64,000 nt of DNA from Chelativorans sp. J32 (GTDB lineage: Bacteria > Pseudomonadota > Alphaproteobacteria > Rhizobiales > Rhizobiaceae): positions 124,001-188,000 of the forward strand of contig NZ_JAEQ01000006.1 in assembly GCF_000518985.1 (NCBI RefSeq), written 5' to 3'. Shown piece after piece: positions 33,129-41,068 of the stretch (position 1 is the stretch's first letter; every line of letters begins with the position of its first letter). Position numbers and translations under genes: made by a program. The notes under the pieces are model-generated. The model was not told the origin of the DNA and did not search any database. It was given only the letters and a program-made list of their open reading frames with translations.

Positions 33129-34090
33129 GCCGCGCTCGCCTCGTGGATGCAGGCGACGCTGCGGCCGGCATCCCGCCGCATCGGCACCGGAGCGTCGCAT
33201 TCGGGCCGAGAGAGCTGGCATCTCGGACGGAAGGGGCAGCCTTCGGCAAGCTTGCTGAGGTCCGGCACCGAGCCTTCGATCGGCTCCGGCAACCGGTCCG
33301 AGGAAAGCCGCGGCACCGAGGCGAGCAGGGCGCGTGTATAGGGATGGCGCGGATCGGCGAAAAGCGCATCCGTCGGCGCGCTCTCGACGATCCGCCCCGC
33401 ATACATTACGCAGACGCGGTCGGCGAATTTGCGAACGACGCCGAGATTGTGGGAGATGAACAAGATCGCCGTGCCGTAGGCTTGCGACAGGTTGCCCATG
33501 ATGTTCAGGGTCTGCTGCTGCACCGTGACATCGAGCGCGGTGCCCGGCTCGTCGGCGATGAGCAGCTTCGGCCGGCTCGCCAGGGCCATCGCGATCATGA
33601 CGCGCTGATTGAGGCCGCCGCTCAGTTGAAAGCTGTAGCTGTCGAGCACGCGCCCGGGGTCGACGATCGAGACGTCGCGCAGCGCGGCGCGCATGTGCTC
33701 CTCCGCCTCCTGCCCCGTCAGGCGCCGGTCGACACGATCCAGCACCGCCGTAAATTGCTGTCTTATCTTGAAAACCGGGTTGAGGGCGGCCATCGGGTCC
33801 TGGAAAATCATGGTGATGTCGCGGCCGCGCCGCGCCTTGGTGCGGGCAGGGGGCTCGCGCAGGATATCGGCGCCCTCGAAGCCGATGCGGCCCGCGATTC
33901 GCACGCGCCGGTCGGGCAGGAGCCCCATGATCGCACGTGCCGTCACGGACTTGCCGCTACCCGATTCCCCCACCAACGCCACGCGCTCGCCCGCGCCCAC
34001 CGAAAGATCGACGCCATGCAACACATGGACTGGCCCGTCATGGGTCTCGAAGGTCAGGTTTAGGTTGCTGATGTGAAGAAGTTCGTGCAT
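33125..34090 (-). CDS. Peptide-type ABC transporter ATPase (DppD/OppD type)
   Basis: A 321-residue ATPase, partner of the DppF-type protein. The frame is open to 34924, but the ATG at 34090 gives the family start and is two bases from the permease stop. Motifs: GESGSGKSV near residue 40, QDPMAALNPVFKIRQQ, a signature of FQLSGGLNQRVMIAMA (with the L-N substitution for the usual M-R-Q), IADEPGTALDVTVQQQ and FISHNLGVVRKF, and the C-terminal CPFRPRC cluster near 290. GGLNQR instead of GGMRQR is seen in some members of the family. Confidence 0.93.
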   Translation of the reverse strand: MHELLHISNLNLTFETHDGPVHVLHGVDLSVGAGERVALVGESGSGKSVTARAIMGLLPDRRVRIAGRIGFEGADILREPPARTKARRGRDITMIFQDPMAALNPVFKIRQQFTAVLDRVDRRLTGQEAEEHMRAALRDVSIVDPGRVLDSYSFQLSGGLNQRVMIAMALASRPKLLIADEPGTALDVTVQQQTLNIMGNLSQAYGTAILFISHNLGVVRKFADRVCVMYAGRIVESAPTDALFADPRHPYTRALLASVPRLSSDRLPEPIEGSVPDLSKLAEGCPFRPRCQLSRPECDAPVPMRRDAGRSVACIHEASAA

Positions 34091-34092
34091 GC

Positions 34093-34941
34093 CTACCCAA
34101 CAATATCGAAGAGGTCGCGCAAGCCGTCGGCGACGAGATTGAAGCCGAGGACGACGATGAAGATCGCAAGCCCCGCCGTCACCGAGAGCCACCAAATGTC
34201 CGGGAGATACTGGGACCCTTCCGAGACCATCGTGCCGAGGTCCGGCGTGGGCGGCGGAGCCCCCATGCCGAGGAAGCTCAGGCTCGCGCCGAGCAGAATG
34301 ACGAAGCCCATGTCGAGGCTCGCCTTGGTGAGCAGGTTGGGCGCGCAATTGGGCAGAAGCTCGCCGAACATGACCCTTATGCGCGAGGCGCCGACGACTT
34401 CCGCGGCGGTGACGAACCCCTCGTGCTTGAGCGAGCGGACGATGCCGTAGACGAGCCGCGCATGCCACGGCCACCAGGCGACGGCCATGGCGATCATGGC
34501 GAGCATCTGCGAGGGCCTTGCAATGCCGAGGATGGCCATAGCGAGAACGAGCGAGGGAATGGCGAGGAAAACGTCGGTGATGCGCATCAGCACGATTTCC
34601 ACCTTGCCGCCGAGATAGACGGCGGTGATTCCGACGATGGTCCCGACGGAGATCGCCAATGAGACGACAGCCAGGCCCAGAATCAGCGAATTGCGGAAGC
34701 CGAAGATGATGCGGCTCAGCACGTCCCTGCCCACACTGTCGGTGCCGAGCCAGTATTGGGCGCTCGGCGGCTTGTTGGCGTCGGCGAAATTCACCACTAC
34801 GCCCGCATGCTCCGGGTAAGGCGCGATGAAAGGCGCGAAGACGGCGCTGAAGATGACGAGGAGGATCAGCACCATGCCGAGGACCGACAGGCGGTTGCGG
34901 GCAAAGCGGCGCCACGCGCGCCATTTCGGATTTGGCTGCAT
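34093..34941 (-). CDS. Peptide-type ABC permease (DppC/OppC type)
   Basis: A 282-residue permease. ATG at 34941 is within the TGATG junction with the upstream permease. It opens with the cytoplasmic N-terminus and first helix of OppC relatives (RFARNRLSVLGMVLILLVIFSAVFAPFIAP), followed by HWLGTDSVGRDVLSRII-like YWLGTDSVGRDVLSRIIFGFR, and the coupling motif EVVGASRIRVMFGELLPNCAPNLL near residue 185. FLGMGAPPPTPDLGTMVSEG is the OppC C-terminal signature. Confidence 0.93.
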   Translation of the reverse strand: MQPNPKWRAWRRFARNRLSVLGMVLILLVIFSAVFAPFIAPYPEHAGVVVNFADANKPPSAQYWLGTDSVGRDVLSRIIFGFRNSLILGLAVVSLAISVGTIVGITAVYLGGKVEIVLMRITDVFLAIPSLVLAMAILGIARPSQMLAMIAMAVAWWPWHARLVYGIVRSLKHEGFVTAAEVVGASRIRVMFGELLPNCAPNLLTKASLDMGFVILLGASLSFLGMGAPPPTPDLGTMVSEGSQYLPDIWWLSVTAGLAIFIVVLGFNLVADGLRDLFDIVG

Positions 34942-35960
34942 CACGCCTTCAACCTGATCTTCGGGTCGATGAAGGAGACAAGGGTGTCGATGAGCATGTT
35001 GATCAGGACGAAGAAGACCGAAATGAACATGACGACCGCCACCATGGCGTTGAGGTCCTTGCGAACGATGGCGTTGACGCCGTATTTCGCCATGCCCGGC
35101 CAGTGGAAGATCGTCTCGACGATGAAGGCGTTGCCGAGCAGGGCGACGATCTGCATGCCGAGAATCATCAGCGTCGGGATGATGGCCGGGCGCAGCGCCC
35201 ATTTGAGCGCGATGGAGCGCTCGGGAAAGCCGTAGGCGCGGGCGAACTCCACGAAGGGCCGGTCGTAGCTGTCCACCATGTTGGTCCGGGTCAGGCGCGA
35301 TATCTGGGCGAGCCCGGGAAGGGACAGCGCCACGGCGGGCAGAACGATATGCGCGAGCGCATCGAGGAATACCTGCCACTCGCCGGCGATGAGGGCGTCG
35401 ACCGTATAGAGGCCGGTGAAGGCGGGGGGAGCGGCCAGGCTTTCGGACAGCCGCCCGGTAAGCGGCAGGACGCCGAGCCAGAAGGACAGGATCAGCATCA
35501 GGAACAGCGCCCACACAAAATTGGGCATGGCGACCGCGAGCAGCGAGAGGATGCGCGCCGAATTGTCGGGCCAGCGGTCCTTGAAGTGGGCGCTGGCGAT
35601 GCCCATGGCGCCGCCTATGAGCGTCATGGCGAGGCCGGCGAAGATCACCAGCTCCAGCGTGGCCGGAAAGGTGGCGGCAATGTCCTGCGAGACCGGATTG
35701 TCCGTATAGAGCGAACGCCCGAAATCGAAATTCACCGCGCCGCCGACAAAGCGCAGATATTGCTCGACGTAAGGTTCATGGAAGCCCATCTGCTGGCGCA
35801 TGGCCTCGACCTGCGCGGCGCTCGCCTCGGGACCGAGCGCCAGCCGGGCAGGATCGCCGGGGATGACGCGGGCTAGAAAGAACATGAAGATCGAAACGCC
35901 GACTATGACGATCACGCCGCTCACGAGCCGGCCGAGCAGGAATTTCGTCATGCCATGCAT
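34941..35960 (-). CDS. Peptide-type ABC permease (DppB/OppB type)
   Basis: A 339-residue permease with the DppB opening FLLGRLVSGVIVIVGVSIFMFFLARVIPGDP and, at about residue 55, an LGPEASAAQVEAMRQQMGF segment. The coupling region is EFARAYGFPERSIALKWALRPAIIPTL near residue 235. ATGs at 35960 and 35951 are both possible. It follows the binding-protein gene after 101 bases that hold a strong stem-loop. Confidence 0.93.
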   Translation of the reverse strand: MHGMTKFLLGRLVSGVIVIVGVSIFMFFLARVIPGDPARLALGPEASAAQVEAMRQQMGFHEPYVEQYLRFVGGAVNFDFGRSLYTDNPVSQDIAATFPATLELVIFAGLAMTLIGGAMGIASAHFKDRWPDNSARILSLLAVAMPNFVWALFLMLILSFWLGVLPLTGRLSESLAAPPAFTGLYTVDALIAGEWQVFLDALAHIVLPAVALSLPGLAQISRLTRTNMVDSYDRPFVEFARAYGFPERSIALKWALRPAIIPTLMILGMQIVALLGNAFIVETIFHWPGMAKYGVNAIVRKDLNAMVAVVMFISVFFVLINMLIDTLVSFIDPKIRLKA

Positions 35961-36023
35961 ATGCTCAACTGTCTGGCCAATCTTCCATTCCAGGTGGCGG
36001 CCCGCCCATCGGTGGACTCGCGG

Positions 36024-36055
36024 CGGCGTGGGCAGGAGAAGCCGCGCCCACGCCG
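36024..36055 (-). terminator. Stem-loop between binding protein and permease genes
   Basis: CGGCGTGGGC (36024-36033) and GCCCACGCCG (36046-36055) form a perfect 10-bp stem with a 12-base loop, 6 bases after the binding-protein stop and before the permease. No T-tract follows, so it may protect the upstream mRNA from 3' decay rather than terminate. Confidence 0.6.
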
Positions 36056-36061
36056 TACCCG

Positions 36062-37684
36062 TTAAACGTCCATTGTCATCTTGTCGTACCGGTAATTGCC
36101 GGCCATGATCGGGATCGACGCGGCCGGATCGACGAAGCCGGGCGCCTTCAGGTAGTTCTGGAACGCGACGAGATCCGTTCCCTGATACATGAAGACCGAG
36201 GGGTATTGGTCCGCGATGGTCTTGGCAAGCTCCTTGTAGAGCTCATGCCGTTCCGCCGCGTCCGTGATCTGGCGGCCCTTCTCGAGCGCGGCGTCGATCT
36301 CCGGCATGTGCAGCCAGTGCATCGAAAGATAGGTGCCGGCTGACGAGCTGTGATACTCGCCCCAGAGCATGGAATCGACATCCGTGGTAGAGAGCGACGT
36401 TGCCACGCAGGCGAGGTGGGGCGATGCCTCCGGGCTGGTGGCCATCTCGACGATCTGAGGCCAGGGAGCGGAGGTGATGTTCACCTTGATACCAAGCTCC
36501 GCCAAATTGGCCTGCAGAAGCAGCGCGAACTTTTCCTGCAGCGCCATGCCCTTGAACCAAACGAGATCGAACTCGTGCTGCTGTCCCGCATATTTGGACT
36601 GCGCAAGGGCGGCCTTGGCGGCCTCGATGTCGCGCTTCAAGAGAGGTACGTCCGGGTCGTAGCCCGGCACGTCGGCCGGGATGGGGCCGCGGATCGGAAT
36701 GCCCTGCTGCTGACCGGCTACCTGAAGAAGACCGTAGAGCTGCTCGTAGTCGAAGGCGAGCGCGATCGCCTTGCGGACATTGACGTCGTCCAGCGGCGCC
36801 TTGCGGGTGTTCATCTTGAAATGGAAGATGCTGGGCTTGCGGTCCTGGCCGATGGATATTCCCTCGGACTTCGACAGCGCCAGCACGATCTCGGGCGGCA
36901 GCGGAAGGCGTGTGAGGTCGATCTCGCGGCGCGGCATGAGCTGCCGCACGGCAACCGCCTCGACGCTGAATTTCGAGCGGATAACCTCCGGCGGATTGGA
37001 AGCGAAGCCCGCGAAATAGTCAGGATAAATCTCCATCACGGTCTCGCTCTGCGAGTCGTGCGTGACGATCCTGTAGGGGCCGCTGCCGGCGTCGGCGCTG
37101 CTCAGGAACGCCCCGCCATAGTCCTTGAATTCGCCGAACTCGCCATCCTTCAGATTGGCCATGACGAGTTTCTTATTGACGATGGCAAGGCGCACCAGGG
37201 CGGCGAGGAAAGGCGAGAACGGCTCCTTGAGCTTGAAGACAGCCTTGTTGCCCTCCTGCTCGACCGATTCCACTGCCGAGAACAGGAATGCATAGCCGCG
37301 TTTCATCGTGATCATGCGGTTGGCGGAGAAGACGACATCCTCCGCCGTCAGCGTCGAGCCGTCGTGGAATTTGATGCCGTCGCGAATGGTGAAGGTATAG
37401 GTCTTGCCGTCCTCTGAGATCTCCCACGATTGCGCGACCGAGGGTTCCAGCTCACCGCGCGGCAGCGGCCGCACGAGGAAGTCGTAGAGATTGAACATGA
37501 GGATGGAGCCGGGAAAATCGACGGGCTTATGCGGGTCCGCTTGGCCGATATTGCCGTCGGCAAGCCGCAGCGTGCGCTTTTCCGCCGCCGCGGCGGCTGG
37601 CATGATCGGTCCCAGGCCAAGCGCCAAGCCGGCCGAGGCGGTGGTCGCCAGAAGATGTCTGCGCGTAAGCGTGAAATTTGACAT
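36062..37684 (-). CDS. Peptide-type ABC substrate-binding protein (family 5, Tat signal)
   Basis: A 540-residue periplasmic binding protein of the DppA/OppA family. The start at 37684 (MSNFTLTRRHLLATTASAG) yields a twin-arginine signal with T-R-R-H-L, so folded export by Tat is likely; the longer frame to 37753 lacks this. The fold markers of family 5 are clear: LEPSVAQSWEISEDGKTYTFTIRDGIKFHDGSTLTAEDVVFSANR near residue 80 and DDVNVRKAIALAFDYEQL near 300. It is the first gene of the minus-strand operon that also encodes two permeases, two ATPases and the creatininase-like protein. It is divergent from the AroM-LuxR regulator with a 304-base control region. Confidence 0.92.
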   Translation of the reverse strand: MSNFTLTRRHLLATTASAGLALGLGPIMPAAAAAEKRTLRLADGNIGQADPHKPVDFPGSILMFNLYDFLVRPLPRGELEPSVAQSWEISEDGKTYTFTIRDGIKFHDGSTLTAEDVVFSANRMITMKRGYAFLFSAVESVEQEGNKAVFKLKEPFSPFLAALVRLAIVNKKLVMANLKDGEFGEFKDYGGAFLSSADAGSGPYRIVTHDSQSETVMEIYPDYFAGFASNPPEVIRSKFSVEAVAVRQLMPRREIDLTRLPLPPEIVLALSKSEGISIGQDRKPSIFHFKMNTRKAPLDDVNVRKAIALAFDYEQLYGLLQVAGQQQGIPIRGPIPADVPGYDPDVPLLKRDIEAAKAALAQSKYAGQQHEFDLVWFKGMALQEKFALLLQANLAELGIKVNITSAPWPQIVEMATSPEASPHLACVATSLSTTDVDSMLWGEYHSSSAGTYLSMHWLHMPEIDAALEKGRQITDAAERHELYKELAKTIADQYPSVFMYQGTDLVAFQNYLKAPGFVDPAASIPIMAGNYRYDKMTMDV

Positions 37685-37988
37685 TCCTGTTCCCCTTCTC
37701 AAGCTCAAATCGCCAGCATGAACGGAAGCAAGTCTCGCCTCAACGAGAGGCACCGCATCCGGCTGCCCTTTATGGCTTTGTCGGGCGCGACCGTTCTCCA
37801 GGGCACGTGCCTCGATCCTGCAAACTTATCAAGCCGGTGCGGGTCGAAGAATACGTGGCAGCACTTACAACCGGCATTCGTTGGCACGATGGACGGGGCC
37901 CAGGCAATGTCTATACTCGGCCGAAAACAATGATGCCAAAAGAGGCTAAATGGAGCGTCCGGTCCAAGATGTCGTGTGATTGCCTGGT
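37685..37988. promoter_or_regulatory. Divergent promoter region of the peptide-type ABC operon and AroM-LuxR gene
   Basis: 304 bases without a credible gene between two divergent starts. I see no convincing promoter hexamers or strong dyads; a short frame across it (37678-37992) has no Shine-Dalgarno. It is the natural place for control by the AroM-LuxR protein. Confidence 0.4.
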
Positions 37989-38921
37989 ATGAAAAAGCGG
38001 GTTTGCTTCATAACGCTCGGCCAGTCACCGCGTCCGGAGCTCATTTCGGAAGTGCTGGAGCATATCCGCGAACCAATCGACTACACGGAAATCGGGGCGC
38101 TGGACGGCCTTGCCGAGGATGAAATCGAGCCGCCGCGTTCGCCGCGCGACACGCCACTGGTGACGCGGCTTACCGGCGGCGAACAGGTCGTCGTCTCATC
38201 GGATTTCATCCACAGGCGGCTGGATATCGTGATCGCGCAGGTCGACCGGCTGGGGCACGATCTGCTCGTGCTGCTCGCCAGCGGCATCTTCCGCAAGTTC
38301 GAGACAGTCACGCCGCTCATTCACGGCCAGTTGGCGGTGGATGAGTGGATTGCCTCCTTCATCCTCGGCACGGCGCAGCTCGGCATCGTTTTTCCCCTGC
38401 GGAAACAGGCCTCCGATCCGGTGACGCTCCATGACTACGGCATCCTCATCCAGAACTACCAGACCGTGGCCTATTCCGGCGAGGCAAACCGCATCGACGA
38501 GACCGCGCTCCTGCTCAAGGACGTCGATTTCATCCTTATGCATTCGGTCGGCTACACGAAGGAGATGGCCCAGCAACTGGCGCGCGAATCGCACAAGCCG
38601 GTGGTCACGGCCCGGCGCGTCATCGCCGGGGCGTTCCACCTTCGGCTCATGGAGATGGGAAGCACCGCCCATCACGGCTTTGCACAGGCGAGCGAGCTCG
38701 ACCTGGTGAAGCGCCTGCCGCGGCCGGAAGAGCCGCTCACCGGCCGCGAACAGGAAGTGCTTTCGCTCGTGCTGGAAGGCCGTTCCAACAAGGAAATCGC
38801 CAAGCAGCTCGGCATCAGCCACCGCACTGTCGAGATCCACCGTTCCCGCGCCATGGCCAAGTACAACGCGACGACGGCGATGCAGCTCATCCGCCGCGCC
38901 ATGATCGAGAACCCGGGCTAG
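37989..38921 (+). CDS. AroM-domain/LuxR-HTH fusion transcriptional regulator
   Basis: A 310-residue regulator with an unusual domain pair. Residues 1-225 are an AroM-family domain: VCFITLGQSPRPELISEVLEHI, DYTEIGALDGLAEDEIE, DTPLVTRLTGGEQVVVSSDFI, HDLLVLLASG. AroM is a small protein of unknown function beside aroL in enterics and, in other bacteria, beside DUF917 genes. Residues 245-305 are a LuxR/FixJ helix-turn-helix (LTGREQEVLSLVLEGRSNKEIAKQLGISHRTVEIHRSRAMAKYNATT). No receiver domain or PAS domain is present, so the AroM half is the presumed sensor. An in-frame TTG at 37980 is the alternative start. It faces the peptide-type ABC operon and precedes the monooxygenase/HyuA/DUF917 operon, both likely targets. 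Confidence 0.82.
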   Translation: MKKRVCFITLGQSPRPELISEVLEHIREPIDYTEIGALDGLAEDEIEPPRSPRDTPLVTRLTGGEQVVVSSDFIHRRLDIVIAQVDRLGHDLLVLLASGIFRKFETVTPLIHGQLAVDEWIASFILGTAQLGIVFPLRKQASDPVTLHDYGILIQNYQTVAYSGEANRIDETALLLKDVDFILMHSVGYTKEMAQQLARESHKPVVTARRVIAGAFHLRLMEMGSTAHHGFAQASELDLVKRLPRPEEPLTGREQEVLSLVLEGRSNKEIAKQLGISHRTVEIHRSRAMAKYNATTAMQLIRRAMIENPG

Positions 38922-38937
38922 CTTGTTCTTCGCCTCC

Positions 38938-38953
38938 TACGTGCCGGCACGTA
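38938..38953 (+). promoter_or_regulatory. 16-base perfect palindrome after the AroM-LuxR gene
   Basis: TACGTGCCGGCACGTA is perfectly self-complementary and is followed directly by TTTT. It can act as a short terminator hairpin (6-bp stem, CCGG loop) for the regulator gene or as an operator of a LuxR-type dimer in the 96-base gap before the monooxygenase gene at 39018. Confidence 0.45.
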
Positions 38954-39017
38954 TTTTGCGGCAGGTGGCTTTCATCTACGCTTCGGCAGCTTCGAAAGGT
39001 CCACCCAGGGAGGTGTC

Positions 39018-40388
39018 ATGAGGAAAGCGGGCGCACAGATCAAGCTTGGGGCGTTCCTGACCGCGACCGGCCAGCATATCGCCGCCTGGCGTCATCCCGA
39101 CGTGAAGGCGGACGCCGGCATCGACCTCCAGGAATACATCCGGGTGGTGAAGATCGCCGAGCGCGGCAAGTTCGACATGATGTTCCTCGCCGACAATGCG
39201 GGTATCTGGGACCGGGAGCTTGAGTCCGACGGGCGCTCGTCACGCGCCGCCTATTTCGAGCCGATCACGCTGCTTTCGGCGCTCGCGGCGGTCACGGAGC
39301 GGATCGGGCTGGTGGCGACGGCCACTGCGACCTTCAACGAGCCTTACAACGTGGCGCGGAAATATGCTTCCCTCGACCATCTGAGCGGGGGCAGGGCGGG
39401 CTGGAATCTCGTCACCTCGGCCAACGAGGCCGAGGCCTACAATTTCGGCTTCGACGTCCACCTGGCGCATGCCGACCGCTATGCGCGGGCGCGCGAATTT
39501 GCCGAGATCGTCATCGGCCTGTGGGACAGCTGGGAAGATGACGCGCTGATCCTCGACAAGGAGGGAGGGCGCTTCTTCGACCCGCAAAAGCTCCATATGC
39601 TCAACCATAAGGGCGAACGGTTCACCGTCCGCGGGCCGCTCAACGTGCCGCGCACGCCGCAGGGCCGCCCCATCATCGTGCAGGCGGGCTCCTCCGAAGC
39701 GGGCATGGATCTCGCCGCCTGGTGCGCCGACGTGGTCTTCACCGCGCAGCCGGCTCTCTCCGACGGAATCGCCTTTTACAAAGAGCTGAAGGAGCGCGTG
39801 CGGAAGGTGGGCCGCTCGCCCGACGATCTGAAGATCATGCCCGGCCTTTCCCCGGTCGTCGGCCGCACGCGGGAAGAAGCGCAGGCGAAGTTCCAGGAAC
39901 TGCAGGATCTCATCGATCCTGTTGTCGGCCTCGGCCTCCTGTCGTCCATGGCCGGCCACGACCTTTCCGGGTATCCGGTCGACGGCCCCTTCCCGGACCT
40001 GCCGGACAACAACACCGGCAAGGGCCGGCTGAAGGTGCTGAAGGACACGGCCGCGCGAGAGAACATGACGATCCGCCAGCTCTATACGCGGATCGCCGGG
40101 ACGCGCGGGCACAATCTCGTCATCGGCACGGCGAAGGAGATCGCCGACCAGATGGAGGAATGGTTCACCTCCGAAGCTGCCGACGGCTTCAATATCATGC
40201 CGCAGGCGCTGCCGGGCAGCCTCTCCGATTTCGTCGATCTCGTCATTCCCGAACTTCAGCGGCGGGGTCTTTTCCGCAGGGAGTACGAAGGCAGCACGCT
40301 GCGTGAGCATCTGGGCTTGTCGTGGCCGCATACGCGCCACGCGCTCGCCCGCGATGGCCGAAACGCAAAGCCCGATGCGGCAGAATAG
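39018..40388 (+). CDS. FMNH2-dependent LLM-class monooxygenase (NtaA/SnaA/DmoA family)
   Basis: A 456-residue oxygenase component of a two-component flavin monooxygenase. CAGGGAGGTGTC precedes the ATG. The family opening KLGAFLTATGQHIAAWRHPDV and FDMMFLADNAGIWD, ERIGLVATATATFNEPYNVARKYASLDHLSGGRAGWNLVTSAN and GRPIIVQAGSSEAGMDLAA are characteristic of NtaA (nitrilotriacetate monooxygenase), EmoA, SnaA and DmoA. Such enzymes cleave C-N or C-S bonds or oxidise heterocycles with FMNH2 from a partner reductase, which is the next gene. Loss of a terminal amine or N-dealkylation would fit the cluster. The substrate is unknown. Confidence 0.9.
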   Translation: MRKAGAQIKLGAFLTATGQHIAAWRHPDVKADAGIDLQEYIRVVKIAERGKFDMMFLADNAGIWDRELESDGRSSRAAYFEPITLLSALAAVTERIGLVATATATFNEPYNVARKYASLDHLSGGRAGWNLVTSANEAEAYNFGFDVHLAHADRYARAREFAEIVIGLWDSWEDDALILDKEGGRFFDPQKLHMLNHKGERFTVRGPLNVPRTPQGRPIIVQAGSSEAGMDLAAWCADVVFTAQPALSDGIAFYKELKERVRKVGRSPDDLKIMPGLSPVVGRTREEAQAKFQELQDLIDPVVGLGLLSSMAGHDLSGYPVDGPFPDLPDNNTGKGRLKVLKDTAARENMTIRQLYTRIAGTRGHNLVIGTAKEIADQMEEWFTSEAADGFNIMPQALPGSLSDFVDLVIPELQRRGLFRREYEGSTLREHLGLSWPHTRHALARDGRNAKPDAAE

Positions 40389-40472
40389 GGCGGGGACCCG
40401 ACGCATTCTCCTCGGGTGATGGATTCTCCATCACGCCAAACGCGTCTCCCAAGAGTTTGAAGGAAAAGCGGT

Positions 40473-41045
40473 TTGACAAGAAAGATCATCGGTCTGGCGG
40501 GAAACATACGCCGGCCTTCCAAGACACGGGCGCTCGTAACCAGCCTTGTCGCCGAAACGGCGCGTCAATGCGGCGGCGCAAACGCCGTCTACGACGTGCT
40601 CGATCTCATGCCGGATCTCGGCACCTGCCTCTTCCGCTCGGATGCATCGCCGAAACTCCAGCGGATACTGCAGGATATCGAGTCCGCCGACGGGCTGGTC
40701 GTCGCCAGCCCGGTCTATAAAGGCTCCTATGGTGGCCTCTTCAAGCACCTGATCGACCTTCTCGACCCCAACAGCCTTATGGAAAGGCCGGTCCTGATCG
40801 CCGCCACAGGCGGCGGCCAGCGCCATGCGCTGATGGTGGAGCATCAGATGCGGCCGCTCTTCGGGTTTTTCGGCGCCTCCAGCGTGCCGCTCGCCGTCTA
40901 TGCGTCGGATACGGACTTCAAGGACGGCGAACTGATGGACGAGCAGACGAAGCAGAGATGCGTGATGGCGTGCCGGCAGCTCTCGAACCTTATCAAGCAT
41001 CGCATCCCCTTTGAGACAGACCCGGCTGAGAAGCGCTGGGCGTAG
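40473..41045 (+). CDS. NAD(P)H-dependent FMN reductase (SsuE/MsuE type)
   Basis: A 190-residue flavodoxin-fold reductase beginning at a TTG (40473) with AAGGA upstream. GLAGNIRRPSKTRALV is the FMN phosphate loop (family GSxxxxSxxxxL), and ASPVYKGSYGGLFKHLIDLL is the signature of the SsuE/MsuE/NADPH-FMN reductase family (SPxYxGSYTGLFKHLxDLL). It supplies FMNH2 to the upstream oxygenase, with which it forms an operon. LMVEHQMRPLFGFFGA is the typical C-terminal contact region. Confidence 0.92.
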   Translation: MTRKIIGLAGNIRRPSKTRALVTSLVAETARQCGGANAVYDVLDLMPDLGTCLFRSDASPKLQRILQDIESADGLVVASPVYKGSYGGLFKHLIDLLDPNSLMERPVLIAATGGGQRHALMVEHQMRPLFGFFGASSVPLAVYASDTDFKDGELMDEQTKQRCVMACRQLSNLIKHRIPFETDPAEKRWA

Positions 41046-41068
41046 GGCGGCAACTGGGACCAGGACAG

